The notes under the pieces are model-generated. The model ran no database searches, was not told where the DNA came from, and saw only the letters and a program-made list of their open reading frames with translations. Shown piece after piece: positions 1 to 12,490 of a DNA stretch of 26,745 bases (position 1 is the first letter of the stretch; every line of letters begins with the position of its first letter). Origin of the DNA: Diacronema lutheri (Eukaryota; Haptophyta; Pavlovophyceae; Pavlovales; Pavlovaceae); contig JAGTXO010000103.1 of assembly GCA_019448385.1 (NCBI GenBank), positions 1 to 26,745 on the forward strand. Direction: 5' to 3'. The position numbers and the translations under genes were made by a program.

Positions 1-735
1 CCGAACCCGAACCCGAACCCCGAACCCGAACCCGAACCCGAACCCGAACCCGAACCCGAACCCGAACCCACCGAAGAACCCGAACCCGAACCCGAACCGA
101 ACCCGAACCCGAACCCGAACCCGAACCCGAACCCGAACCCGAACCCGAACCCGAACCCGAAACCCGAACCCGAACCCGAACCCGAACCCGAACCCGAACC
201 CGAACCCGAACCCGAACCCGAACCCGAACCCGAACCCGAACCCGAACCCGAACCCGAACCCGAACCCGAACCCGAACCCGAACCCGAACCCGAACCCGAA
301 AACCCGAACCCGAACCCGAACCCGAACCCGAACCCGAACCCGAACCCGAACCCGAACCCGAACCCGAACCCGAACCCGAACCCGAACCCGAACCCGAACC
401 CGAACCCGAACCCGAACCCGAACCCGAACCCGAACCCGAACCCGAACCCGAACCCGAACCCGAACCCGAACCCGAACCCGAACCCGAACCCGAACCCGAA
501 CCCGAACCCGAACCCGAACCCGAACCCGAACCCGAACCCGAACCCGAACCCGAACCCGAACCCGAACCCGAACCCGAACCCGAACCCGAACCCGAACCCG
601 AACCCGAACCCGAACCCGAACCCGAACCCGAACCCGAACCCGAACCCGAACCCGAACCCGAACCCGAACCCGAACCCGAACCCGAACCCGAACCCGAACC
701 CGAACCCGAACCCGAACCCGAACCCGAACCCGAAC
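1..735. repeat. (CCCGAA)n hexamer array
   Basis: More than 100 copies of CCCGAA run from the first base, with rare slips (for example around 65-95, 160 and 300). The other strand reads GGGTTC repeated, a telomere-like GGG-plus-three pattern that can form G-quadruplexes, but it is not the canonical TTAGGG. It starts at the window edge, so the true length is unknown. Confidence 0.97.
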
Positions 736-996
736 CCTTACCCGAACCCGAACCCGAACCCGTACCCGTACCCTCACCCTCACCCTCACCCTTACCCTTA
801 CCCTTACCCTTACCCTTACCCTTACCCTTACCCTTACCCTTACCCTTACCCTTACCCTTACCCTTACCCTTACCCTTACCCTTACCCTTACCCTTACCCT
901 TACCCTTACCCTTACCCTTACCCTTACCCTTACCCTTACCCTTACCCTTACCCTTACCCTTACCCTTACCCTTACCCTTACCCTTACCCTTACCCT
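736..996. repeat. Mixed CCCGTA/CCCTCA transition and (CCCTTA)n array
   Basis: Between about 736 and 786 the hexamer changes stepwise through CCCTTA, CCCGAA, CCCGTA and CCCTCA. It then becomes a pure CCCTTA array up to about 996. The G-rich strand is GGGTAA, not a rotation of the telomeric GGGTTA. The stepwise change suggests one array diversified by point changes and local amplification. Confidence 0.95.
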
Positions 997-1084
997 GCCA
1001 GGTGTCCCCAAGATCTACTTCATCGATTTGCCTGGCCAGGTTTGCCGCGAAACGCTCCCTTCGCGTTCGCCCAGACTACTAACC

Positions 1085-1892
1085 CTGCTACTTTCTCCTA
1101 ACATGCACCTCGGACCGTACGTCACCGGGCTGCTCGAGCGCTTCGAGGGGACGACAGGACAACCGGCGCCGACGCCGGAGGTCGAGGCGCGATCGCTCGT
1201 GTCGTCAGACGACGACGACGACGAGCTGCTCTCGACGGAGGGCAAGCTCATAAACTAGTCCATCACGGGAGGGCTGATGTTCGCGATGGTGCCGTGCCGA
1301 CCCGATCTTGTGCACGCGGTGAACATGCTGGCGCGGCGGATGTCGAGGCCGAGGGCCGTCGACCTGCGCGCCGCACGTCGCGCGCTGCAGTACCTGCGCG
1401 GCACCGCGCAGGTCGGCTTGCTCTTCAGGTACGGCGAGGACGCCGAGTGCGCGACGCTGCGCGCGTTCGCCGACGCAGACTAAGCCAACGACCCCGTGCA
1501 GCGCAAGTCCACGACCGGCTACATCGTGTTTTTCAACGGTGCGCCGATCTCGTGCACAGCTGCGGGCGGAGTATGTCGCATTGAGCGAATGCTGCCGCGA
1601 AGTCGATTACCTCCGGAGCATCACCGACTTCCTCCACCAGCCGTCGGAGTCGCCGACGGAGATCTTTGAAGACAACCAGGGGACGAGCGATCCCGTCAAC
1701 AACCCGGTGCACTACCGGCGCACGAAACACGTCGAGGTCAAGTGCCATTACGTGCGCGACGCGCAGGAGAAGGGTCGGATCGTTGTGAGCAAGGTGCACA
1801 CCTCGCTCAACCACGCCGACATCATGACGAAGGCCACAGACAACGCCCCCTTCGCTCGCCACGTTACGAGCTTCATGGTTGCCCGCCGCTAA
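1085..1892 (+). pseudogene. Ty1/copia-type retrotransposon pol remnant (RT end and RNase H)
   Basis: Broken coding sequence that resembles the C-terminal part of copia polyproteins. 'HLGPYVTGLLERF' (from about 1105) and 'GLMFAMVPCRPDLVHAVNML' (from about 1271) match the end of reverse transcriptase. 'RKSTTGYIVFFNGAPISC' (about 1502-1556) and 'AEYVALSECCREVDYLR' (from about 1564), then 'EDNQG', 'RTKHVEVKCHYVRD' and 'ADIMTKA', are RNase H landmarks. It is dead: TAG at 1256-1258, TAA at 1481-1483 exactly where the family has the Trp of 'DADWA', and a frame change with a small deletion between about 1533 and 1565, where the stretch before AEYVALS is missing. Integrase, protease and gag are absent upstream, replaced by hexamer arrays. 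Confidence 0.88.
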
Positions 1893-1944
1893 GTGCGTTC
1901 TGCGCGCGCGCGCGCCGAACGCACGGTGCGCGTCGAGGGGGGGG

Positions 1945-2240
1945 TGTTGGCATTGTGTCTGTGCTGCATGTTTGAGTGTGACTGCATGTCCGTGTGACAC
2001 GCATAGCGGATGCTCGTCGGCGGATCCCATTGGTGGCCGGCGAAACGTTTCGCCGGGCTTACTTGGGGATTCGGTGTCTCAACGAAGACGAGAAGAAACG
2101 AAGACCGCGCTCAGCCAGGCCGAGCACTAGGTGGCGCTCGACTCGCCTGGTCCGCCCATCGGGGACAGGGAGTCGGAGTGAGCTACTGCGTCGACAAGTT
2201 GATTGGGAAGTCTAGCAAGGAGTCCGGCCTTTTCCATCGT
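1945..2240 (+). mobile_element. Possible 3' LTR start of the copia remnant
   Basis: Just downstream of the RNase H remnant a purine tract (GAGGGGGGGG, ending at 1944) is followed directly by TGTTGG at 1945. This is the arrangement of a polypurine tract and the 5' end of a copia LTR. I could not find a matching CA-ending terminus or a second LTR, so the right end given is arbitrary. From here to 2366 I see no gene. Confidence 0.3.
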
Positions 2241-2366
2241 TAATGTCCGGGTCAGTCGCGCAAGACGCCCGCAGCCCCCACGCTCGTCCCGGTAGGGCGG
2301 CGGCGTTCGAGTCGACCTAGCGGAGCGTGCCACTGCCCCGCTTGCCAAAAGCGCGTCTGCTCGCGG

Positions 2367-4022
2367 ATGCTCACGAGGCGCGCGACGGCGCGCACGCGCG
2401 CCGAGCGCGCAGACATGGTCACGCGGCTGCCTGCCGACGTGCTCGCGCGCGTCGGCGCGCTCATCGGGCCAGAGGACGCGCTGTGCGTGCGCGCGTCGTG
2501 CCGCGCCTTTGCGCACGCGCTTCTCGTACCGACGCGCACGCCGCGCTCGGCGATGATGCGCTCGCGCGCGCTCGCCGCATGGGCGTGGGCGCTGCCCAGC
2601 TTCCGCTCGGCCGCGTTTCCCGCGCGGGAGCAGATCGAGCTGTGCGCGCTAGCGGCGAGGGCTGGGTGCGTCGGCACGATGGCGTTTCTGCGCGAGCACG
2701 GCTGCGAGTGGGACAGCGACACGTGCTCCGCTGCAGCTTGGGGTGGGCACCTTGCGGTGCTGCAATGGGCGCGAGAGCACGGCTGCGAGTGGGGCAGCGA
2801 CACGTGCTCCGCTGCAGCTTGGGGTGGGCACCTTGAGGTGCTGCAATGGGCGCGAGAGCACGGCTGCGAGTGGGGCTTGGACACGTGCTCCGCTGCAGCT
2901 GGGGGTGGCCACCTCGAGTTGCTGCAGTGGGCGCGCGAGCACGGCTGCGAGTGGGGCTTGGACACTTGCTCCGCTGCAGCTGGGGGTGGCCACCTCGAGT
3001 TGCTGCAGTGGGCGCGCGAGCACGGCTGCGAGTGGGGCTTGGACACTTGCTCCGCTGCAGCTGGGGGTGGCCACCTCGAGTTGCTGCAGTGGGCGCGCGA
3101 GCACGGCTGCGAGTGGGACAGCGACACTTGCTTCGCTGCAGCTGGGGATGGCCATCTCGAGGTGCTGCAATGGGCACGCGAGCACGGCTGCGAGTGGAGC
3201 AGCAGCACGTGCTCCGCTGCAGCTGGGGGTGGCCACCTCGACGTGCTGCAATGGGCGCGCGAGCACGGCTGCGAGTGGGACAGCAGCACGTGCTCCGCTG
3301 CAGCTAGAGGCGGCCATCTCGAGGTGCTGCAGTGGGCGCGAGAGCACGGCTGCGAGTGGGACAGCAGCACGTGCTACGCTGCAGCTGGGCGTGGCCACCT
3401 CGACGTGCTGCAATGGGCGCGCGAGCACGGCTGCGAGTGGGACCGCCTCATATGCGACGCGGCAGCTAGAGGCGGCCATCTCGAGGTGCTGCAGTGGGCG
3501 TGCGAGCACGGCTGCGAGTGGAACAGCAGCACGTGCTCCGCTGCGGCTGATGGTGGCCACCTCGAGGTGCTGCAGTGGGCGCGTGAGCACGGCTGCGAGT
3601 GGAGCAGCAGAACGTGCTCCGCTGCAGCTGCGGGTGGCCACCTCGAGGTGCTGCAGTGGGCGCGCGAGCACGGCTGCGAGTGGGACAGCGACACTTGCTT
3701 CGCTGCAGCTGGGGATGGCCATCTCGAGGTGCTGCAATGGGCACGCGAGCACGGCTGCGAGTGGGGCTGGGACACGTGCTGCGCTGCAGCTGGGGGTGGC
3801 CACCTCGAGGTGCTGCAATGGGCACGCGAGCACGGCTGCGAGTGGGACCGCCTCACATGCGACGCGGCAGCTGAGGGTGGCCACCTTGCGGTGCTGCAGT
3901 GGGCACGGGAGCACGGCTGCGAGTGGGATCCGCAGGATTGCTTGCGCGGCGCGCGCTCTTCTGGCAACGCGCGCATGGCCGATTGGGTGCAAGCGCAGCT
4001 GGCGCAGCAGCGGCAGCCGTAA
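2367..4022 (+). CDS. F-box-like plus ankyrin-type repeat protein (551 aa)
   Basis: Intronless frame. Residues 17-55 ('MVTRLPADVLARVGALIGPED' onward) look like an F-box-type helical region, so Met17 (2415) is an alternative start. From about residue 108 there are 16 tandem units of exactly 27 residues (REHGCEW-x3-TC-x-AAA-x-GGHLEVLQWA), the last one degenerate, then a short tail. Such repeats are an ankyrin-like class common in algae and giant viruses, thought to bind proteins. With an F-box the protein could be a substrate receptor of an SCF ubiquitin ligase (inference). In DNA the units are 81 bp with no indels, and units 3-5 are almost identical, a sign of recent homogenisation. Frames on both strands stay open through the array only because the period is a multiple of three. 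Confidence 0.85.
   Translation: MLTRRATARTRAERADMVTRLPADVLARVGALIGPEDALCVRASCRAFAHALLVPTRTPRSAMMRSRALAAWAWALPSFRSAAFPAREQIELCALAARAGCVGTMAFLREHGCEWDSDTCSAAAWGGHLAVLQWAREHGCEWGSDTCSAAAWGGHLEVLQWAREHGCEWGLDTCSAAAGGGHLELLQWAREHGCEWGLDTCSAAAGGGHLELLQWAREHGCEWGLDTCSAAAGGGHLELLQWAREHGCEWDSDTCFAAAGDGHLEVLQWAREHGCEWSSSTCSAAAGGGHLDVLQWAREHGCEWDSSTCSAAARGGHLEVLQWAREHGCEWDSSTCYAAAGRGHLDVLQWAREHGCEWDRLICDAAARGGHLEVLQWACEHGCEWNSSTCSAAADGGHLEVLQWAREHGCEWSSRTCSAAAAGGHLEVLQWAREHGCEWDSDTCFAAAGDGHLEVLQWAREHGCEWGWDTCCAAAGGGHLEVLQWAREHGCEWDRLTCDAAAEGGHLAVLQWAREHGCEWDPQDCLRGARSSGNARMADWVQAQLAQQRQP
2694..3989 (+). repeat. 81-bp tandem coding repeat, 16 units
   Basis: GAGCACGGCTGCGAG recurs every 81 bases from 2694 to 3909 with no length change. 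Units 3, 4 and 5 differ by only about one base. Units 6 and 13 are near-identical to each other, and units 10 and 15 share a DRL-x-CDAAA variant, suggesting copying of blocks within the array. Confidence 0.95.
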
Positions 4023-4023
4023 C

Positions 4024-4656
4024 AACACGGCCCGTCGGTCAACTTTGCGGGCGAGCACTCGCCGCCGTGCAGCGCAGGCGTGAACGGCGGCTTCCAGCGG
4101 CTTTGCGTGTGCGTGGCCTCGAGCCCGTCCGCGCCGCCACCATCGTCACCTCCGCTGAGCCCGCCTTTGCCGCCGCCCTCGCCGCCGCTGACGCCCCCCC
4201 CCCCCCCCCCCCCCAAGCCCGTCGCCGCCGCCGCCGCCGCCAGCGCCGCCCCCTCCAAGCCCAGCCCCTCCGCCGTCACCGCCGCCGTCGCCGCATCCAC
4301 CGCCGCCGTCGCCGTCCCGCCCGCCGCCTTTTTCCCCATCTCCACCCCCTCCGGCTGCCGCACCGACGAGCACCCGGGCGGGCGTGATCGCCGGCCGTGT
4401 CGTGGGCGGCGTGGGCGGCCTCGCCCTCACCGGGCCCATCGTAGGCGCGTTCGTGCGCGTGCGCTGCGAGGGGACCCTCCCAACTCCCCCCCGACCCACC
4501 CTGAAGCCAGAGGCCGCGACCGCACTGAGACCTACGTGGTCGCGACGGCGGACAGCCGCACGTCCCCCTGGTCGGACGGCTGCCGTTGCCGTCAACGCCA
4601 CTGCTTGCGCCGAGCACCGCGCGCTCGGCCGCCGTCGCCCCCTGAAGCGCTCGTAA
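4024..4656 (+). pseudogene. Orphan C-terminal coding remnant: Cys motif, Pro-rich stalk, membrane segment
   Basis: After the ankyrin gene's stop a frame reads 'GEHSPPCSAGVNGGFQRLCV', then CVASSPSAPPPSS and a Pro/Ser stalk. At a run of 21 C (4194-4214) the sensible reading moves by one base. The stalk then continues to 'AGVIAGRVVGGVGGLALTGP', a glycine-zipper-like membrane segment, followed by a basic tail ending at 4656. Cys-rich ectodomain, Pro-rich stalk, transmembrane helix and short tail is a common layout of algal surface proteins. No start or ectodomain is present, so this is either a decayed gene, a terminal exon of a gene not recognised here, or a frame broken by a homopolymer length error. 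Function unknown. Confidence 0.45.
4194..4214. repeat. Poly-C run (21 nt)
   Basis: Uninterrupted C run inside the Pro-rich stalk coding region. The open frame changes by one base across it. Confidence 0.95.
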
Positions 4657-4798
4657 CGCTTTTCGACCGGCTTCGGGCCAAGCGTGCCTGGACATGGAGT
4701 TTCACGGTGACGATGGCCCCGGGCGCGAGCGGCCTGCGCACGACCCGTCCGCGCCCCGCCGTTCGGCGGGCTGCGCGCCGCGGCCGTCGGCCAGCCGC

Positions 4799-9398
<4,600 letters not shown>

Positions 9399-9853
9399 CC
9401 CCGCCAGCGGCGTTGGGAGGAAGTTTGCGGGGGTGGGGGCAACCGCGACTCGGACACTTTTGAAAAAGGGCGCGACGCGCCGTTGGGCGATCGCACCCGC
9501 GCCGAGCGGGCGTGGGCGCTGCCATGCGTTCGCTCGGCTGCGTCTCCCGGGAGCGAGCAGGCGAAGGGGGGCCGCGGGCCGCCAGACGCTAGTAGGTGCC
9601 GCGATTGCGGGGCGCCAGCACGGCTGCGCGAAACGCTGGCGTGCGAGGCCGCAGGCCGCCCGCAGCCGGCAGTCGCCACCCGCATCACGCATGGCGTGCG
9701 AGCTCGGCGTGGAATGACCTTTGGTGTCATCGGGGCGAGTCTTGCGCTGACCTTGTGCCCGTGGCGTGCGATGCCACGCCGCAACCACTCAAGCGGCGCC
9801 ACAGCGCATGGCGACGGGAGCCTCCCCCCCCCCCCCCCCCCCCCCCTTCTAGC
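9399..9853. other. Spacer between kinesin start and hydrolase stop
   Basis: 455 bp holding the presumed kinesin upstream region, the decayed F-box/ankyrin fragment and a 23-nt poly-C run at 9824-9846, immediately beyond the hydrolase stop. No intact gene is seen. Confidence 0.7.
9508..9640 (+). pseudogene. Decayed fragment of the F-box/ankyrin-type gene
   Basis: Bases 9508-9560 match 2581-2633 of the F-box/ankyrin gene at 44 of 53 positions without gaps. The translation 'AWALPCVRSAASPGSEQ' parallels 'AWALPSFRSAAFPAREQ'. A little downstream, in a shifted frame, 'LVGAAIAGRQHGCAKRW' parallels 'CVGTMAFLREHGCEW', the first repeat of the same gene. The order is kept but the frame is lost, so this is a remnant of a related copy lying just upstream of the kinesin start. 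Confidence 0.6.
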
Positions 9854-11482
9854 TCAGTCGAGCAGCTTGGCAAGCAGGCCGCTGACGAGCGCAGCTGTGT
9901 GCTCGGGAAAGTCTACGACGGGCGAGCCGAGCGAGCAGCGCTCGTCGTGCGCAAACTCGCGCCGCGCGCCGTTCGGCTGCAGCGCGCGCGTCATCTCCTC
10001 CTGCTGCGCGCGCGCAAAGTCGGCGCGGCGGCGCGCGGCAGCGCACGCCGCGTCGTCGAGCGGCGGCTGGCCGCCGCCGCGCTGGCAGGGCACGTCACCC
10101 GACAGGTCGCAGACGATATGGCCGAGCGGCAGCGTGCGCGGCAGCGGCGCCGCGCTCACGAGCGGGTCGTCCTCGTCGCGCGACTCGACCATCGCGCGCA
10201 GCCCCCAATACTGGTTCACCCACAGCTGCGGCCGCCATGCTGCGACACGCAGCTCGGCGTAACGGTCGGCGGGCCAGTACTCGGCGGGTGGCGGCATGAG
10301 CGGGATGACGACGGGCATGAGCGGCCACGCGCTCGCGAGGCTGAGGATGAGCTGCGTGAGCGAGAGACGCGAGCGGAGGGAGGCACTGCGGTACGCGTCG
10401 CGCTGCGCGTCCGTCCAGCCGCGCTCGCGCTGCGCCTCCGCCCACTCGTAACTCGACGGCAGCGCGTTGATCAATACGACCGCCGCGATGCGGAACGCAC
10501 GGCCACGCACGTTGCCGTCCACGCCGCGTGCGCCCGCGCCGAGCTGCACCGCGGCCGAGCTGCCGCCGCCCCACGCGACGAGCGCAATCTGCGCACCGTC
10601 CGGCTCGATGGCCTCAATCAGCTGCGGCAGGTACGCGCCCGTCTCGACGGCAACGTAGCGCAGCCGCGCGGACGAGCCGTAGCCCGGCGGATCGTGCGCG
10701 CATGACGCGTACCCTTGGCCCGCGAGGAAATGCTGCAGCCCAAAAAAGTCGCCCGTCGCGCCATGCGCCGGTGACGATGTGAGCCAAAGCCGCGGCAGGT
10801 GCGTGCGGGGCACGTCGGGCTTGGGCGTGCCGGCGGGCGGCGAGACGCAGCGCACGTTGATCGCCACGCGCTCGCCGTTGACGAGCACCGTTGTGAGCAC
10901 GCCGCTCGGCGGGTAGGCGGTCGCGGCGTACGCGCATACGCCCGCACCGGCGGCGAGCAGCAAGCTGAGCAGCAGGTGGAGAAGGCGCAGCGCGCCAAGA
11001 GCGCAGCGCGCCGCCGCGCGCGCGGGCGCTGAACGTGTACGAGCGTCACCGCTTACAGCATCACCGCACTTGTGGCTCGTGCCCGCCTCGAGCGCGTCCG
11101 TGTCGAGCGGCACGCGCGCGCCGCGCCGGACGGCGATGATCGCGCCCGCACACGCGAGCGCCTTGAGGAGGCCCCAGACAAGATTGTCGAAGCGCGTGTC
11201 GACGGCGTACGCAACACCGTATATGAGCGCGCACGCGCCAATTGCCGCGAAGTAGGCCGACGTCGCGCCGCCCACCGGCACGCCGGCGTCGAGCGCGCGC
11301 GAGAGCAGGACGAGCTCGACGCCGACGAGCCAAAGCATGCCGGCGCCCCAAAGCGACGAGTAGTGGTTGTAGAGCACGGGCGTGGGCACGGCCACAATGG
11401 CGCCATGCACGATGATGCCGAGCGCTCCGAGCGATAGGGCGGCGGTGGCGGCGAGCACGAGCGAAGACACCCTGCCGAACAT
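9854..11482 (-). CDS. Membrane-anchored alpha/beta-hydrolase-fold protein (542 aa)
   Basis: The start at 11482 ('MFGRVSSLVLAATAALS') is preferred over an upstream in-frame ATG at 11608, whose extra 42 residues look non-coding. About five hydrophobic segments precede residue 220, the last being 'LLHLLLSLLLAAGAGVCAYA'. A hydrolase-like domain follows: 'GDFFGLQHFLAGQGYASCAH' leading into 'HDPPGYGSSA', and a strand 'IALVAWGGGSSAAV' where the nucleophile elbow should be. A late 'DFPEH' could supply the catalytic His. At the elbow the usual GxSxG is not readable: the Ser position aligns with Gly, with Ser two to three residues later. It may therefore be inactive or have a shifted elbow. Tandem with nicastrin, 181 bp downstream of its stop. 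Substrate unknown. Confidence 0.75.
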   Translation of the reverse strand: MFGRVSSLVLAATAALSLGALGIIVHGAIVAVPTPVLYNHYSSLWGAGMLWLVGVELVLLSRALDAGVPVGGATSAYFAAIGACALIYGVAYAVDTRFDNLVWGLLKALACAGAIIAVRRGARVPLDTDALEAGTSHKCGDAVSGDARTRSAPARAAARCALGALRLLHLLLSLLLAAGAGVCAYAATAYPPSGVLTTVLVNGERVAINVRCVSPPAGTPKPDVPRTHLPRLWLTSSPAHGATGDFFGLQHFLAGQGYASCAHDPPGYGSSARLRYVAVETGAYLPQLIEAIEPDGAQIALVAWGGGSSAAVQLGAGARGVDGNVRGRAFRIAAVVLINALPSSYEWAEAQRERGWTDAQRDAYRSASLRSRLSLTQLILSLASAWPLMPVVIPLMPPPAEYWPADRYAELRVAAWRPQLWVNQYWGLRAMVESRDEDDPLVSAAPLPRTLPLGHIVCDLSGDVPCQRGGGQPPLDDAACAAARRRADFARAQQEEMTRALQPNGARREFAHDERCSLGSPVVDFPEHTAALVSGLLAKLLD

Positions 11483-11663
11483 GAGGCTCGCGGATATTGG
11501 GCGGCGATATGGACGCTGACAATGTTTCCGTGCCGTTTCCCTTTGGCAGCCGCCGGATTCCTGAGATGGCCGCAGTCCGGGGCCAACTGCTTGCAGCCGA
11601 CGGTGCACGGCGCACGCGGCTGACGGCCTGACGAATGGCCAGAACCCTCGGGGCGGGCCGGAC

Positions 11664-12456
11664 TTAGCTGCCCTTGGCCATAGCGGCGTCGAGCGCGGCG
11701 CGCGCGACCATTATGGCCGCGCACGTCACGCCCGCCGCGCACAGCGCCGCCGCGCACATGGCCCACCCCTCGATCGCGCTCGCGCCGTGCTCGTAGAGCG
11801 TGACAGAGAGCGGGTCCCAGAAAGCCTCCGCCCAGTTTGGCAAAGAGGTGTCCACCACAGTCCACCCGCCTGACAGGCACGCGCAGCAGCGGCGAAAAGG
11901 CGGCGGCAGCGGCCGCGCACGCGCGCCGGAAGCGCGTGAGTGCGCGTCTGTTGGCGGCATGCCTTGTTCCCTTCCCCCCCCCCCCCCCCCCCCCCCCCAG
12001 CCCCCTCCCCGCACCCCCCAATCCCCGGCGGCTGCGCGCGCAGCGCAGCGCCGCGCCGCCGCTGCCGCTGCCGCACCCGCCGGCAGCACCGCGTCGTCGC
12101 TGGGCGGCGCGCGCTCAATTCCCGTCGAGAAGGCGTCGTGCAAGAAGACGGAAGGGCGGCCGACGCACCCAACGGGCGGCACGCACACAGAGTCCGGGCC
12201 GCCGTCCGGCGATCCGGCGCATTCGGCGCTCGACGCGCACCGGCGCGCCGCGGCGGGCGGCGGCTGCTGCGACGCCGCCCCGCCGTCCGCGCCGCCCAGT
12301 CCGACGGGCGCGCCGCCATCGCTGCGAGGCAGGAGGGCAGCGAGCAGTCTGTGGAAGAGCTCCGCCGTCGGCGAGAGGGCGGCGGGCGGCAGGTCGGCGC
12401 CGCTCGTGTAGACGCCGGCATAGTGCGAGGTGAGCACACCTGAAATAAAAGAGGGG

Positions 12457-12490
<34 letters not shown>

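Noticed and set aside
1-996. Canonical telomere
   Set aside because: Units are CCCGAA and CCCTTA, whose complements GGGTTC and GGGTAA are not rotations of TTAGGG. Telomere-like only.
2295-2325. tRNA T-arm-like sequence (GGCGTTCGAGTCGACC)
   Set aside because: No matching acceptor, D-arm or anticodon arm can be folded around it.
2252-4363. Several long frames on both strands across the ankyrin-type array (for example 2649-4058 minus and 2743-4083 plus)
   Set aside because: The 81-bp period keeps other frames open. Only the 2367-4022 plus frame has a plausible N-terminal domain and the known repeat signature.
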